Shown in pieces: positions 47,672-60,481 of a DNA stretch of 64,000 nt. The DNA comes from Argentina anserina. Lineage: Eukaryota > Streptophyta > Magnoliopsida > Rosales > Rosaceae. The stretch lies in contig NC_065875.1 in NCBI RefSeq assembly GCF_933775445.1, positions 15,389,001 to 15,453,000 of the forward strand. Reading direction: 5' to 3'. Position numbers and translations under genes: made by a program. Below the pieces are notes generated by a model. The model did no database searches and had not been told where the DNA came from. It was given only the letters and a program-made list of their open reading frames with translations. The first letter of the stretch is position 1, and each line of letters opens with the position of its first letter.

Positions 47672-50600
47672 ATGATCACCACAGAGCTTTTGGATGTTCA
47701 ACCCAATGAACTCCAATTCACATGTAGGTTCTCAAATTCCCAGAATGCATGCAGAGGCTTTTGGTTTATTAGCGTCGTTTCAACACATCCAAGAGTGAAA
47801 TTCTCTGTCTTGCTTGAGATTTTTGATTGGTTCTTAATTTGGTTTGGGTTATACTCTTGTAGTTGAGGTAATGAAGCAGAGTACATGTACATTACAACTT
47901 GGGAATAGGTCTGACCAGTATGTTGCTTTCAAGGTACTGATTCTAATTCTGCAACTTTTTTGTTCTATGTATTGGTCTTTATTCAAATGCTTTGTGGATT
48001 TGTGTCATTGTGTGCATGGGAACAAATTAAGAAATGGACACAGGTGCTTTGCAATTTGACAAAATCTATATTGCAGGTGAAAACCACTTCTCCGAAGAAA
48101 TACTGTGTGCGGCCAAATGCAGGCATCATAAAGCCCAAGGCAACATGTGATTTCACAGGTCTTGCGCTTTTCATTATCACTTCTAGATTCTTATTCATTT
48201 CCTTCCTTCCTGGGTTTACTTCTTCCCCTATTTTCTGCTATGATGGATTGATGCATATGTTCCTTACAAAGTATGTGATATTATATAATTAGATGTAATC
48301 ATATCAATTGGGCACTTGAGAAGTGATGTAATGATGCATATCAATTGACAAGTTCTTAAATTTAATTGACAAAATGATAATCTCAACTCGGCACTTGGGA
48401 GTTTGTCTGCTTACTCATGGGATAGATATGGCATCCATAATGAAGATGTCTCTATGCAGAAATAAACCCAAGCTCTGTTTTTGAGTTGAGGTTAACAACA
48501 AATAAACTCATGAATTTCAAGATTTCTGGATTCTCTAATGAGTATGATTTCAGGGATACTTGCAGTGGTAGGAAAATAAAGTGTTGCACCATTTTTTCTG
48601 GTCTCGTTGAGTACTCTAGTTAGATTTTGAGGCCTTAGGACAGCATGCAGCAATGTTGACAGAAAGCAATTTGAAATAGACAGATCGTAGGAATAAGAAA
48701 GGTGATTGTGGTCCAATTGTTAGCCGCTCGACAGAGATATTTTTTATATTTCCAGCTGATAGCCCTGACTGAAGTGTGTTTGCTAATGGTTAACAATTCT
48801 ACCAGGATTACCTATCATTCCTTAATCCAATTATTAAATGTTCACCATGGGAAAAGCGTCGAAAAAGAGTTCACTCAGGTTTTCTGTATTTTTGGTGGTG
48901 GAAATTGTGGGCGAACCATGTTACATTGTTTACACATAGTAATTCTTATATATGCAAAAGTAAACGTGGGAGGTATAATATGCTTAGTTGCCTACCAGAG
49001 ACCTGAGAAATTTCAACCTAGCTTTATTAATTCATTTTTTTTTTTGAGAATTTTGACACAATTGGAGGCAGTGGTGTCTTCTTATTTGAAAGGCCAACTA
49101 TTTCAAAAACTCCCATTTTATGTTAACAGACCCAGGGAGCTTTTGCTCTTATACCTTGAAAAATGAGTGCTTTACATGCTCTTGGTGTTTAGATATGAGC
49201 AAGTATTACTTGCCAAGTAATGGTTACAATATTCTAATTTACATGTTGCCTATGCTTATAAACCTCCAGATCACTTTTTTGTTCTTAGTAATCAAGTCTG
49301 TAATTTCCAACTTCTGCAATATTCCTTTGCTGATTTGATTTCCCTAATTTGCCTAATTTTTGTAGTATAAACTCATTTATGATGTTTTTCGTAAAGTATT
49401 TGATCATATGTCGACAGACCATCATTTTGACTAGTCAAAACAAGAATTCACAAGATTTAGGTTAGTTGTAGGCTTGTAGCATGAAAGAGATGATCAGGAA
49501 CTCAACAATGATTCGGACTGAAATTGACCTAAGCTTCCATAAGCACTGTTATTACTTATTAGAGAGTGACCAGCCTGTTATGGTACAGAACAAAGCTCAA
49601 CATAAATGAATTTTTCACTCTTCATTTGTTGGGTGAATGCAGTTACCATGCAAGCTCAGAAAGTAGCTCCTCCTGAATTGCAGTGCAAAGACAAGTTCCT
49701 GATCCAATGCACAGTTATACCATTTGGGATATCAGAGGAGGATGTTACATCTGACATGGTAAAAATTTAGTAGTGATTGTCTTAGTTAAAGTTGTTAGGT
49801 AAACTATTCATAATCTTCTTTCATATTGCAGTTTGCAAAAGATAGTGGCAAGTACGTAGAGGAGAAGAAGTTAAGAGTGGTGCTTACCAGCCCACCCCCT
49901 TCTCCAGAATATCTACCTGTTAATGGAGAGCAGAAGGAAGATCTTTGTTATGAAACTTCATTGCAGAAGGACAAAGTTCTAAATCGAGTTGACATACCTC
50001 TCCATCAAAGAGTAAGAAAACTATTGCTATCTATTTAAAGTTTAAACTGAATTCACCATTGACCTCCTACTCTTTCTGTTTTTCCTTTGTTTCCTTTCTA
50101 TTATATTTCGTTTTCTACTGATGTGCAACCTGCGTTCAAAATGTTTTGTATTCCATATATTTCACTGCTCTTATATTTGCTTGTATGTGGATGTGTGCAA
50201 TAGCTAATGCCAACTGTTGTTGGGGGAACAGTTGATATCTCCATTCTATAGATGTATATGATGTTATTTGACACTAATTATACGCACTTACCGTTGCAAC
50301 TCAAATTGTCTAAGAAGAGCTGTAAACATTTATAAATAAGATTTGCAACTTGATCTGTTTCCCTTGCACCAGGTTTTAGACGATGTTGATGGTGAAAGTT
50401 GTACGGATGAGCCGAAAGCAGCTAAGCATGCAGAGGAATTGAAATCAGAAAACAATGATGTTGTATTAAATTTAACAAAGGATTTTGAGGAGTTAAAATC
50501 AAAGCTCAGTACAGTGAATTTAAAGCTAAAAGAGGTGAGTTCAGTTTGATCCATCTTGAGAGCATGCTTGATATTCTGTTTTACTAGACGAATAGATAGC

Positions 50601-51558
50601 TTTGAACTTATCGAAACCTATGTGGGAGTACTATAGGAAGATTTTTATCGGTTTATATATAATTGGTAAGACCCATGCATTCATTCTTTCATAATGAGAG
50701 TTGGCAAAATTCATATAGGGGACTTGATCTCCTCCGCATTTTCTAGGTATATGATCTTCTTTAACTCTTAAGATAGCAGCAAGCAACAGAACAGTATAAG
50801 TCAAAGACCTAAATGCAGCATTCAAAGAGCTAAACTCTAAATGAATGGATGAAAAGCTATCCCCAACCCATTTCTCTTCCCCAAAGCTCGCTAATTCGCT
50901 AATACCCTTGGCAAGTTTAACAGCTAGAGAAAATGGAGTGATGCCTTGCAATAATTTCAAGTTTCAATGGGTTTACTTACTGGTTGAACCCTTGATTCCC
51001 GAGTTTTCTTCTAATAAAAATAAAGCATACCATAAAGTATCTCTTTCCTCCTGAAATCTACACAACCTTATGCCTCATTGCTTAAGGTTCACCGAATTCT
51101 TCTTCCATTCACCTCTCTCTTTCACTTTCTCTAACTCTCTGTAATGTTACAATTGTGAAGATTGGAACCCATCCTTGAAAAAGGCAAAAAAGGTAGTTAT
51201 CTAATATTTGTAATGCTCTTTGCAGGCTGATCTCACCATCATTAAGCTAACAGAAGAAAGGAGCATGACCACTCGAGAGAAGAATATGCTAAAACATGAA
51301 TTGGTGAGTCTTCGATCACCCCACAAATTCTTTTCATCATATAAACAATTGCAAAGATGGTCTCCTGCTTAAGTCTGCAGCCTCTGTAATGTTAATTTTT
51401 CTGCTCTAGTATAAATGTATAATGTCTGCTTTTCTCATTTGTAGGAATTGTTGAGGAAGAAGAACAATGCAAGAACAATTATGTCTGGCTTCCCTATTCT
51501 TTATGTTCTTCTGATTGCCCTCATCAGTATAGTAATCGGATACTTTGCCCATCCTTAG
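47672..51558 (+). CDS. VAP27-type vesicle-associated membrane protein-associated protein
   Basis: Tail-anchored ER protein that tethers the ER to the plasma membrane or other organelles and binds FFAT-motif partners. Exons: 47672-47723, 47863-47933, 48077-48158, 49643-49758, 49832-50011, 50373-50534, 51226-51303, 51445-51558; 855 nt, 284 residues. Residues about 1-130 form the MSP domain: LLDVQPNELQFTFEVMKQ, QYVAFKVKTTSPKKYCVRPN and FTVTMQAQK are close to the VAP consensus. Residues about 205-258 (DFEELKSKLSTVNLKLKEAD and following) form a coiled coil. The C-terminus is a single membrane anchor (FPILYVLLIALISIVIGYFA) ending HP. Exon 1 encodes only 17 residues plus one base. Length and layout agree with the plant family; the exact paralogue is not assigned. 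Confidence 0.92.
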
Positions 51559-53293
51559 ATACAACTCAGACAAGTAAAATTTCTGTTGCATACAGTCAAG
51601 GAGATCATTTTTCTTTCATGAGTAGAAGGAACTCCATTCATGGCTATGACACCAAAGAATGTTCGGTGTCATCACTAATATTATTCATATATGGAGTTAG
51701 GACCATCTGAATTCTGCATGTAAGGAAAACTTATCTTTCAATTAAAATCTAAGTAAAAATATGTCATTTGTTGGTGCTCATCAATCTAGTTCAGCAATAT
51801 AATGGAATTCTATTCTCAATTTGCAACTGGATCACTACATCATGAGCTTATCCAACAGAAGGAAATATAAGGATCAGAGAGACTATTTTTGTTGAACAAT
51901 GCAACAAGAGCGAATGCATGTTAAGGTTAATAGGGAGGCCTTATCATTCACTTCTGTTGCATTGTTTAACAAAAATGTTAAGGTCAACATGACTGAGGGA
52001 ATTTATGTAAGAATAAAAGAAGAGATCACCTAACTGAAAAATACTCACTCAATTTTGAAATTTAAAACCAGGAAAATGGAGAAGATTCGTACCCCTAATC
52101 CTTTATGAAAAATGAATCTACACCTCATATTTTCTCCTAAATTTTTAAATAAAAATTCATTATGCACAAAGATCTTATAAAAGCCACTTGGTCCCTTTCA
52201 CTTTTCAACTCTTGGTCTTAGTTACTACTGGAAGATCTCATAAAAACCAGTTGCTGCCTTTCACTCTTCAACTCTTAGTCTTAGTTCTACTACTTACTGT
52301 AGATCTGAAATCATCCTTGGTAAATCACAGTAAGTTATTCTAATATTTGTATATACAGTGTACATAACTATATGCACTATATAGTATATATATATACAGC
52401 TATATACAGTATACAACTACATATAGTGTACTCGTATATATAGTTATATACAGTATGTGGTAATGACTATATATCCATAACTGACGCTAGTAATTGTAGG
52501 AAAACGAAGCCTGAGACAAGAAGCAGATATATAGAATTCCATTTCAAAGCTTCTTCATTCACCTCATTAAGTAATTGTACACAATAGAAGTACAGAAGGA
52601 AAAAGTAATTCAACAGAAAATAGTTTGGACTTGATATGATTCTATGCAGATTGAAGTTAGGCCCCTAAATTATAATATAGCGACTACGTTCATTCGGTTA
52701 TGATTCAAACGAATCGATCTAAGACATTGCAAAAGAAAACATAGGAGACAAAATAGAAGCTTATAAACTACTCGAGCAATTCCAAGTCAGAATGTCCGAT
52801 TTTGATTGAAAGTAATTGACAAGTTGCTCATACCGTTAATTGTGAGCACAACGCAGATATAGAAATCAAGTGATCAACCCAGGTTGCAGCCATTCACCTG
52901 AAGCAAAAGAAATTCCAAGCATAGATCCCGGATTACATATCATAATAGTGAGAATCACCAAAGTAGACAAACCGACAAAGTAGTCCCATTATCTTTCAAA
53001 ACCAAACATTTTGATACGAGGAAGTATAAATACATCTACATGATATGAAATCATTTGCATACTTCTAAAAAGAAAAGTAGAAAACTAAGTGTGATCGAAC
53101 ACTTCACAAAAATTCATTTTGTTATGTAGTAAAAACATGTACAATAGGGTGTAATACTACTGAACAATACAATCATTACATTGTCTCTACTCTCTAATAT
53201 ATTCTCTAATCATATCATTACATCCAAATTACAATTGATTCAGAACAAACAGTAAAGCAGTAAAATTCCTAATACAAACTAAGGAAAGGGACT
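51559..53293. other. Intergenic region with hairpin, tandem duplication and TA-rich palindromes
   Basis: No gene was recognised. Three structured pieces are present: a hairpin of two 32-nt arms at 51885-51976, a two-copy tandem duplication of 63-bp period at 52171-52296, and a TATA/ACAGTATA-rich palindromic stretch at about 52355-52465. The last part is probably the 3' untranslated region of the sucrose transporter. Confidence 0.55.
51885..51976. repeat. 92-bp inverted repeat (hairpin)
   Basis: The left arm (51885-51916) and right arm (51945-51976) are 32 nt each and complementary except for one mismatch near the base and a five-base patch before the loop. The loop is 28 nt. The arms share ATTTTTGTT and AACAATGCAACA. 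It may be a tiny MITE or a microRNA-like foldback; no known miRNA sequence was recognised. Confidence 0.75.
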
Positions 53294-54778
53294 TCACACA
53301 ATAGCTAAAACGTTTTCAGTTGGACTATCTTCAGATTTTGGAGACGGTAGAAGAGTCAAGGCCAATATTCCACTTATTACAGCAGCAAAAGCTCCCAAAA
53401 CAAATGCTGGTAAGTTACCACCTCCGAAAGCAGCATCCAACGGTCCGCTTAGTAGAGATACAAACATTTGTGGTACGGCAATGGCAATATTCAAGACTCC
53501 CAACGACAACCCTTGTCCTCCGCCGGAGTTGCTGCAAAATATTGAGGCCATGGTAAAGGGAACACTGTAGGTCACCGCTTGAGGTATCCCCAACACAGCA
53601 AATATAGCCAATGCGCCGGCCTTTATACCAGCAGGGGGTGGCAGCAGCTTATCAACAGAAGCATGCCGATGCTTCCCGGCCAATTTAGTGACCAGAACGG
53701 TCATGAGTAGACATATTGCTTGCACAAAGTTTACCACTCCCCAAAGTAGATTAGCCCTTTCCCTACTAACCAAGTAGACAATCCCAAGAGACATGACTCC
53801 CAACACTATAGAGTTGAGCATGAGCCCTAGTGAACCAGCCCTAACTCCCATGCCATACAAATGCCCTTTCCCGACTTCACCTCCATATATTTCCTTTCCC
53901 ATCCAATCTGTGTCGAATAGTAAGAAGCCGAACCATGCAATCCAGTTCAAGCAAGTGACCAAAAGCAAGATCCACATCGGCTTCTTCAACTCTTTACAAG
54001 CACCCGTAATTTCTTTCAAGAACAAGGCTCCTCCCTCGCCTTTCTCTTCAGTCTCATGATCTTCATTTGGGTCCTCGCGTACGTACACCATAGCCAGCAC
54101 AGTAAGTAGTCCAAGCAAAGCAATGGCTATGAAGAAACAGCTCTTAAGATTCGCACAATAAATATCACAGGCTTTGGTGACGGTGAAAGGGAACATCTTG
54201 TGGAGACTTTTCAACGATCCAGCGGCGTAACCAAGCACGTTTCCGACAGCCATGAAAAAGGAGTACCATGCATTGGCTGTGCTCATCTTCTTCGTGTCGT
54301 CACCGGAGATGTCGGCTAAAAGAGCTCGACAGGGGCCTTGTAACATGTTGTTGGCCACGTCCAACATCCAGAACCCGATCACAAACACAACGACGGCTCG
54401 CGGCTTCGTATCTTCGTACAAGGAATCGCCGCAACTGACGCCTATATCAGCAGCGAATCCAATAAGGAAGACGGCGATGGCAACAAGCGCAACGCCCGCG
54501 GCTATGAATGGTCGGCGGCGACCGAAACGTGACCTGCAACGATCGCTATAGTAACCGACGATGGGTTGCACTAGTAAGCCGGAAATGGGACCGCACAGCC
54601 AGACGACGGAGGCCCATTTGTGTGGGACCCCAAGTTGCTGCACGTAGGGTGTAAGCAAAGACAACTGCAACGCCCACCCGAATTGCACTCCGGCAGCGAT
54701 GGACGCCACCAGTATCATCTTCATCTTACTCTCCGGCCTTGACGACGGCTTCATACTCTGATTACTCTCAATATCCAT
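53294..54778 (-). CDS. Sucrose/H+ symporter, SUT/SUC family
   Basis: Plasma-membrane carrier that imports sucrose with protons, as in phloem loading or sink uptake. The uninterrupted 494-residue frame has the 12-helix MFS pattern of plant SUTs. Diagnostic segments are [19 protein letters not shown] (with His53, conserved in type I SUTs), [27 protein letters not shown] at about 84-92, [52 protein letters not shown] and [16 protein letters not shown]. The short N-terminus and short central loop ([19 protein letters not shown]) point to the type I (dicot phloem) clade, not SUT2 or SUT4. It has no intron, whereas type I genes usually have a few. Start MDIESNQ is a typical family start. Confidence 0.93.
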   Translation of the reverse strand: MDIESNQSMKPSSRPESKMKMILVASIAAGVQFGWALQLSLLTPYVQQLGVPHKWASVVWLCGPISGLLVQPIVGYYSDRCRSRFGRRRPFIAAGVALVAIAVFLIGFAADIGVSCGDSLYEDTKPRAVVVFVIGFWMLDVANNMLQGPCRALLADISGDDTKKMSTANAWYSFFMAVGNVLGYAAGSLKSLHKMFPFTVTKACDIYCANLKSCFFIAIALLGLLTVLAMVYVREDPNEDHETEEKGEGGALFLKEITGACKELKKPMWILLLVTCLNWIAWFGFLLFDTDWMGKEIYGGEVGKGHLYGMGVRAGSLGLMLNSIVLGVMSLGIVYLVSRERANLLWGVVNFVQAICLLMTVLVTKLAGKHRHASVDKLLPPPAGIKAGALAIFAVLGIPQAVTYSVPFTMASIFCSNSGGGQGLSLGVLNIAIAVPQMFVSLLSGPLDAAFGGGNLPAFVLGAFAAVISGILALTLLPSPKSEDSPTENVLAIV

Positions 54779-56034
54779 TTTCTTTTCTCTAACTTAGGTT
54801 TTGAGTGTTGTGATTACAAAATGAGAAAACCAGGAGGTGTCTTATATAGACCTTAACCTATGATCGAAGTACAGGAGAAGTTAAAGTCCTCGTCGGAAAA
54901 GAATACAGATGCAAAATGGGAGTTCTTGACTATTGCTTGAATAAGTAACTAGGTTTTGGGTAGTTCAGTCCTAGTTGGAGAAGGAGATAGTGAGCGAACT
55001 GGAAAAGAAGTGTAACTATTGCTCGATAAATTAACTTTTAACAGTAAAGTCCTAGTAGGACAAGGAAAAGGTGAGTGAAATGGGAGTCCCTAACTATTCG
55101 ACCCTTGGGTAATTTAATCCTTCTTGTTTTTCTTGTTTGCCTTTTGTAAAATGGCAGGATCGAGGTGTGTTGATAAAAATAGTAATCACTCAGTCATATG
55201 GTTGCAGATTTGTTCACTCAAATTCTGCAAAACAAAGTCGTATTCAATTCTTTCATATAACAAAGAGCCATGGGTAAAAACATCAAACCAGCTTAATCTT
55301 AAATCACAGAAGTAATACAACAGTTCAAGATCAACTTATTTGGTGGTCAAGTTATCAGTCCCAACAAAATTATAGTCGAATGTCGGTTCACAATTGTCCA
55401 CATACGAAAGAAGAACTAAACTAGAGATTTATACTCATTCTCTGCTTCTAGGTCGGTTACAATTACGCACCAGAAAGATACATAGCAGAATTTGTTCACA
55501 AGGATTAGGACCGGAGTTCAATGCGAATTAAAAAAATAACGATCCTAATATATTGATCGATCAAACCACATTTTCCGGCTAGGGTTAGTTGGAGAAAAGG
55601 ATTCTGAGTAACCCCGACAGTTTCACTATTGTAGGGGGACTTGGTAGTTGATCTCACTGAGATATCAACCTTTCACACTCATCAATGTATAGCTTTTCAT
55701 GGAATTTTAGACATGACTCGTATGTTACTTGACACACATTGTTTATGTTTGAAAAACTACTATTATGACATACCCAAGACACCTAATAAACAGGAGGTTG
55801 TGTACTGTCATGGAAATAACTTCATCAGCAATCTATGTACACACGAAAATAACTGAATCACCACAAATTACAATAAGCAGCTCATTTCTTCTAAGTCGTT
55901 GTCACAGCTCACCACTCGCTTCAAAATCTCCTACGTATAAACAAATGCACACTGAAAGCCAACCTCAAGCCCCAACTTAATCCTATAAAATTAGTGCTTT
56001 ATGTGTATGTAACTTAAACTCATTCGCAGTTGAG
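54779..56034. other. Sucrose transporter upstream region, NHX 3' flank
   Basis: Directly upstream of the sucrose transporter are GAAGTTAAAGTCC-like and CTCGATAA-like stretches that recur loosely between 54865 and 55120, suggesting local duplication. No gene was recognised between the two minus-strand genes. Confidence 0.4.
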
Positions 56035-58110
56035 TCAGTTCCATTGATGTCCATTTTGTTCAATAGGTGATCCTGGAATGAAGGGTACAAAACCCCGCCC
56101 GCCAAACACAGGTCTCATGAAGGCATTGTCAATTTTTCGCCAGAAATGGTGGACAGAAGAGGATGGAGTGCTTAGGAGCATTCTTAAACTTATAGGACGA
56201 GTTATGTCCACAGACCTGATGTTGGCCTCTGAATCTTGCCCGTTGCCGAGCAGTGGCACAATGAAGGATTTAGGACTAGAAGGCTCAGAAGTTGTCATGC
56301 TAGTGAAGTGTTTCGATGTAGGAAGCAAGATCCTGACTAGGGGTTTAGTCATCAAACCAAACACCTGCATAAATAAAAACATATTATATAGTAAAACCAA
56401 CGCGTATATTTGTGTCGAATGAGCTCCACCTTTTAAGCCATCAATATCTTACCACTGTGCTGAAAAGAACAACTGTGATAGTGCTGGTGATCATGTATGC
56501 ATTCGCGCGCAGGTCAGTATTGCCGGACCTAGTAAACTGCATATGCACACAAATTCAGAGTTCAGAAAGTATAATTTATTTTATCTGGCATGTTTGAACC
56601 AAACTATCAATGCTAGCTGTGCCAGAATATGTTTCTAGGCTTTGAGTTGTCTGATCTGTTTGTAACAACAGTATGCAAACTGCAAAGACAGCTCAAAATC
56701 CGGTACACTAGTCGCAAAGTTTGTGCCTTTTTGTTTGGCAAAAACACAACAATGGATCGATCTACTCTAGCAAGAAATCTATTCAAACATTGTTGTGAAT
56801 TCTCCAAGGAGTACGATGTATGCCAATGTATTCAAAACCCAGGCTACAGAGAGCATAGTCTTCAACATTTACCTGATTATAAGCTAGTGCCATAGAAACA
56901 GCACCACGCATAAGACCAGCCCACCATATTGTAACCTGAAAACCAGAAACCTATGAAGACATGTAATACATCATCATATAACAAATCAAAAAATTGGTGA
57001 AACTCATACTTGTTGCTTCAAATGGATCTTGTCTTGTGGAGATTTCTTGGTCAAGTTAGATAAAAAAGATAAGGGGAAAACGAAGGCTGCCCTTCCAACC
57101 ATCACCAGTGCCAAAAGTAATGAGCTCACCCCTAATGATTGTCGCGGGCTGAAAAAAGAATTAAAGAAAAACAAAATAAGCCCAATAATCAAGAAAAAGT
57201 AACAGTTGTCTTGTATTACACAAGTACAGAAGGGAATTTTGGAAGGAGGCTAATCTCCATCGTATGAATTAAGAGGATATACCTATCGCTCACAAATCTC
57301 CACTTGTCGATGTCTAAGGCATCCATACCAACGTAAAGAAAAATAAAAATCTCAGCAACAAAAGATAGAGTGGCAAAAGTATGCCTGCATTAGTTGGTGA
57401 AGAAGTAGAAACATCAGTAACAAGACGGTTATGTCAGCAATGATAATAGAAATTAGAAGTTTATGAATAGAAAAATAACATACTTAGTTGTCACTCTTGA
57501 ACTTTCAGTCACATTATGCCATGTGTAGTGAGACATGACAATTCCACAGAAGAAGACAGTGAGAATGGCACTTAAATAAAACAGCTGCAGAATAGATACA
57601 AGTGATCTTAACGGTTAGACCTCAATACGAGTAAGATAACAAAGAATTGAGATCATATATAAGTTGTGAAATCTTACTTCAGCTAGCATGTACGAAAGGT
57701 ACGCCATGAGGATCATAAGAGCAACTTCACGATCAGTTGAGTGTCTGATTATTTCACATGAAAGCGAAAGGTAATAAGAACAGTAAGCAAAACAAAACTA
57801 ATATATACAATGTAAAGCAAACTCAAGGAAATTACATTAGAGAACTGGAAAACTGGTCCATTAGTATTGTCATTACATTTTCTGTTTTTTTTTTCTGTTA
57901 TAATAAAAAATATAGCTTCCTAGGGGGTGGTGGGGGGGGGGGGGGGTCTAATAATCATCTATAACACAAGCAAAATACTAATTTTTACTAACCTGCCAAA
58001 ATAGAGCTTTCTAATCACATATGCGCTAAGTAGTCCAGCCTGCAACAAATTGGAGATTTAAATAACAAGGGGTCATATATATGCAGTAACAAGGAACCAC
58101 ATATATACAT

Positions 58111-58153
<43 letters not shown>

Positions 58154-59908
58154 ACGACTCCGAGCAGTGTACTTGTAGCAAATAGATATGAAAATTTTCC
58201 AATAAACAGCATAATTGTTCTTGTATTGATGTGGGACAGGTCAAAACTCTGGATTGCATTAAAAAGCACTACTGATGTGGCATCATTGACTACACCTTCT
58301 CCAAACACTAGGCTGTACAGCAAAGGTGTCTCATCTTGATTAAGCACCTGCACTCACAATTTGGATTAATTCTGTATGTTGTTCTTGAAGTTACACAGCC
58401 ATATTGCAAGACATACCTGCAAGGTGCAAACAGAATCGGTTGCAGAAAATATTGCTCCAAGTGCTGCAACATCAAGGTATAAAAACTAAGTCAAAAGTAG
58501 TTTATAAAGTAGGAAGCAACTGATAATAGAAATTTCAAGAATATGATATCGTGAAAGAGGAGCAAACTTTTAATACCAAGAAAATCTCCAATCTTGAGGG
58601 TCCCAATGCTGAACTTGTGGAAAAAGTGCATAATACCTAATTCAAAGTGTAAACAATCAATCAAAACCAAGTAACTGTCATTGTGCTGATTCATTTAGTT
58701 CTTATATATGAACAGCTCAAATGGATGTAAGCATGTACATCTCATGGAGAGCGGTTCACCATAATGTGTATTAACCTTCATTCCTTTGGAAAATGAATGG
58801 CTAGCTGATTCATACAAATTTAATTTGCCAGAATTTCAAATAAAAGATATTTTTTCTATCAAGTCACTTTATGACTCCCCCAAAAAACAATATATTCGTC
58901 TAAAGTGAGCTTTGTGATTTTCTAATGAATGAACTAATTTCATAAGCTGGATTCCTCTTAAATCTGAATGATTAAAATATCCAAGGAGAAAAGTTAACAC
59001 ATATTGCACATAAGCTTGTTCACAATTAGTTCACTGCAAAGGCAGTCCTGCTCAGACCTTAAATGACTCGATGCCTCCCAAGAACTTCAAGCCAAGATGC
59101 AATTGAATTGCCTCACGTCCTTAATTTTAACATGACAATCCTAGGCAACAGAGTGATAATCATCAAGTTTTTTTCAAAGTTACCTAAGGATATGGTGGCA
59201 AAGGATATGAGAGTGCCAACAGCTCCAAACATCATGATTGTCATGAAGTTTCGAAAAAATTGCTTCTTCTTCACTTGGAACCTGATAATTGTTGGGAAAA
59301 AAAGAAGATGAAACAAAATTTACTGCAGACATAGTAAACAAAGCTCTAAAAACTTTCACTAATCTGACTGCTAAACTCCTTAAACAAATACTGATACAGA
59401 ACTATAGCAGTAGACAACCACTAGAGAAACCCATAGACAGCCAAGTGAACTTGATAAAAACATTCAGTTAAGAACTACATTATCAAAATCCAAATGAGAC
59501 ATACCCGGCATTGAAAATGATCGGCGGAAGGAGATAGATGAAGAAAAGATCTTCACTAAACACCAACAAATGAGAGCTTTTCCCTTTTGTGGTGAGCAAT
59601 ATAACAATCCCAGTACACAATCCCTGCCACCAAAACACAAAAATTCATTTCCAATTCTCCATCAAACACAAACATCAACACTCTCACACACAATCTCATA
59701 CAACTGATACAACAAATCAAGAATCACTCACAATAGCAAGCGCCGTAATGGACTCATTCATCCATCTACTCTCCTCCAGCAAATGTCCAAGCAATATACA
59801 AGCGCAAAGCAGCGCCACAAACAGGTTCATGGACACAACCGAACCATGATCAGAAGTGTTCAACATTCCAACTGATTCGGATGCCATTGAGCTCAAATCC
59901 AACGCCAT
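56035..59908 (-). CDS. NHX1: Vacuolar Na+(K+)/H+ antiporter, NHX1-like
   Basis: Tonoplast exchanger that moves Na+ or K+ into the vacuole against protons, for ion and pH homeostasis. Exons in transcript order: 59908-59732, 59623-59505, 59281-59184, 58636-58577, 58463-58417, 58347-58153, 58039-57993, 57744-57678, 57584-57484, 57384-57283, 57148-57010, 56935-56873, 56536-56453, 56364-56035. Total 1,629 nt, 542 residues; Arabidopsis NHX1 is 538. Every splice phase agrees. Signatures: LFVALLCACILLGHLLEE, the amiloride-site motif FFIYLLPPI at 86-94, AIFSATDSVCTLQVLNQDET, FGEGVVNDATSVV and the C-terminal FMRPVFGGRGFVPFIPGSP. The ATG at 59908 is chosen; later in-frame ATGs exist. Class I (vacuolar) membership is clear; the exact paralogue number is less certain. 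Confidence 0.93.
57919..57946. repeat. Poly-G run in NHX intron 7
   Basis: A G run of about 16, preceded by GGGGGTGGT, lies in the intron between exons 7 and 8; the transcript carries the C-rich complement. The run may form a G-quadruplex on the plus strand, and its length is uncertain. Confidence 0.8.
58112..58146. repeat. GA/CT microsatellite at an NHX splice donor
   Basis: On the NHX strand, intron 6 begins GTAAGT and continues directly as (CT)n for about 17 units before reading AAAATG. The repeat therefore begins within the donor site itself. Confidence 0.85.
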
Positions 59909-60437
59909 TGTTGCTGGATTCAAGTCCAAGATGGCGTAGAATCTTTAAGGGAATCGTTTTTAGAGATGAAAATTGAAACTTTTAAGTGAGAAATGAGATA
60001 TTTTAACAGGTTTTGACCACAAATTAATAGAATAGGAAGAGTTTGTCAAACTAGCTAAGATATTTCAATGCATGTTAGCATCACATGCTTAAACCAAAAC
60101 ATAATCTCAAGTCTCTGTTTTTTTTCTTTCCTTTTCAAATTTCTTGTGAGCCAAAACAGAGTGACTTTTGAACTTTAGCTTCAGCAGATTGAACAATTCA
60201 AAATAAAAGACATAAAGCTTGGAGAAATGAAGAAACAAAGCAAATGCGTCACTCACCAAACACAAAAAGCTCGAGTCTTTAGTTCAAAGCTTCAAACTTG
60301 AACATGGAGCACAAGAATCTTGAACCATAAAACAGACCCAACTCGGAATCTGGGTCTCAAAACTTGTCCAGTTTCAGGAAATGGGATTTATAGTGCTGGA
60401 TAGTTGAGTTTACAGGAGGGAGGAGGTTATATATATA

Positions 60438-60481
<44 letters not shown>

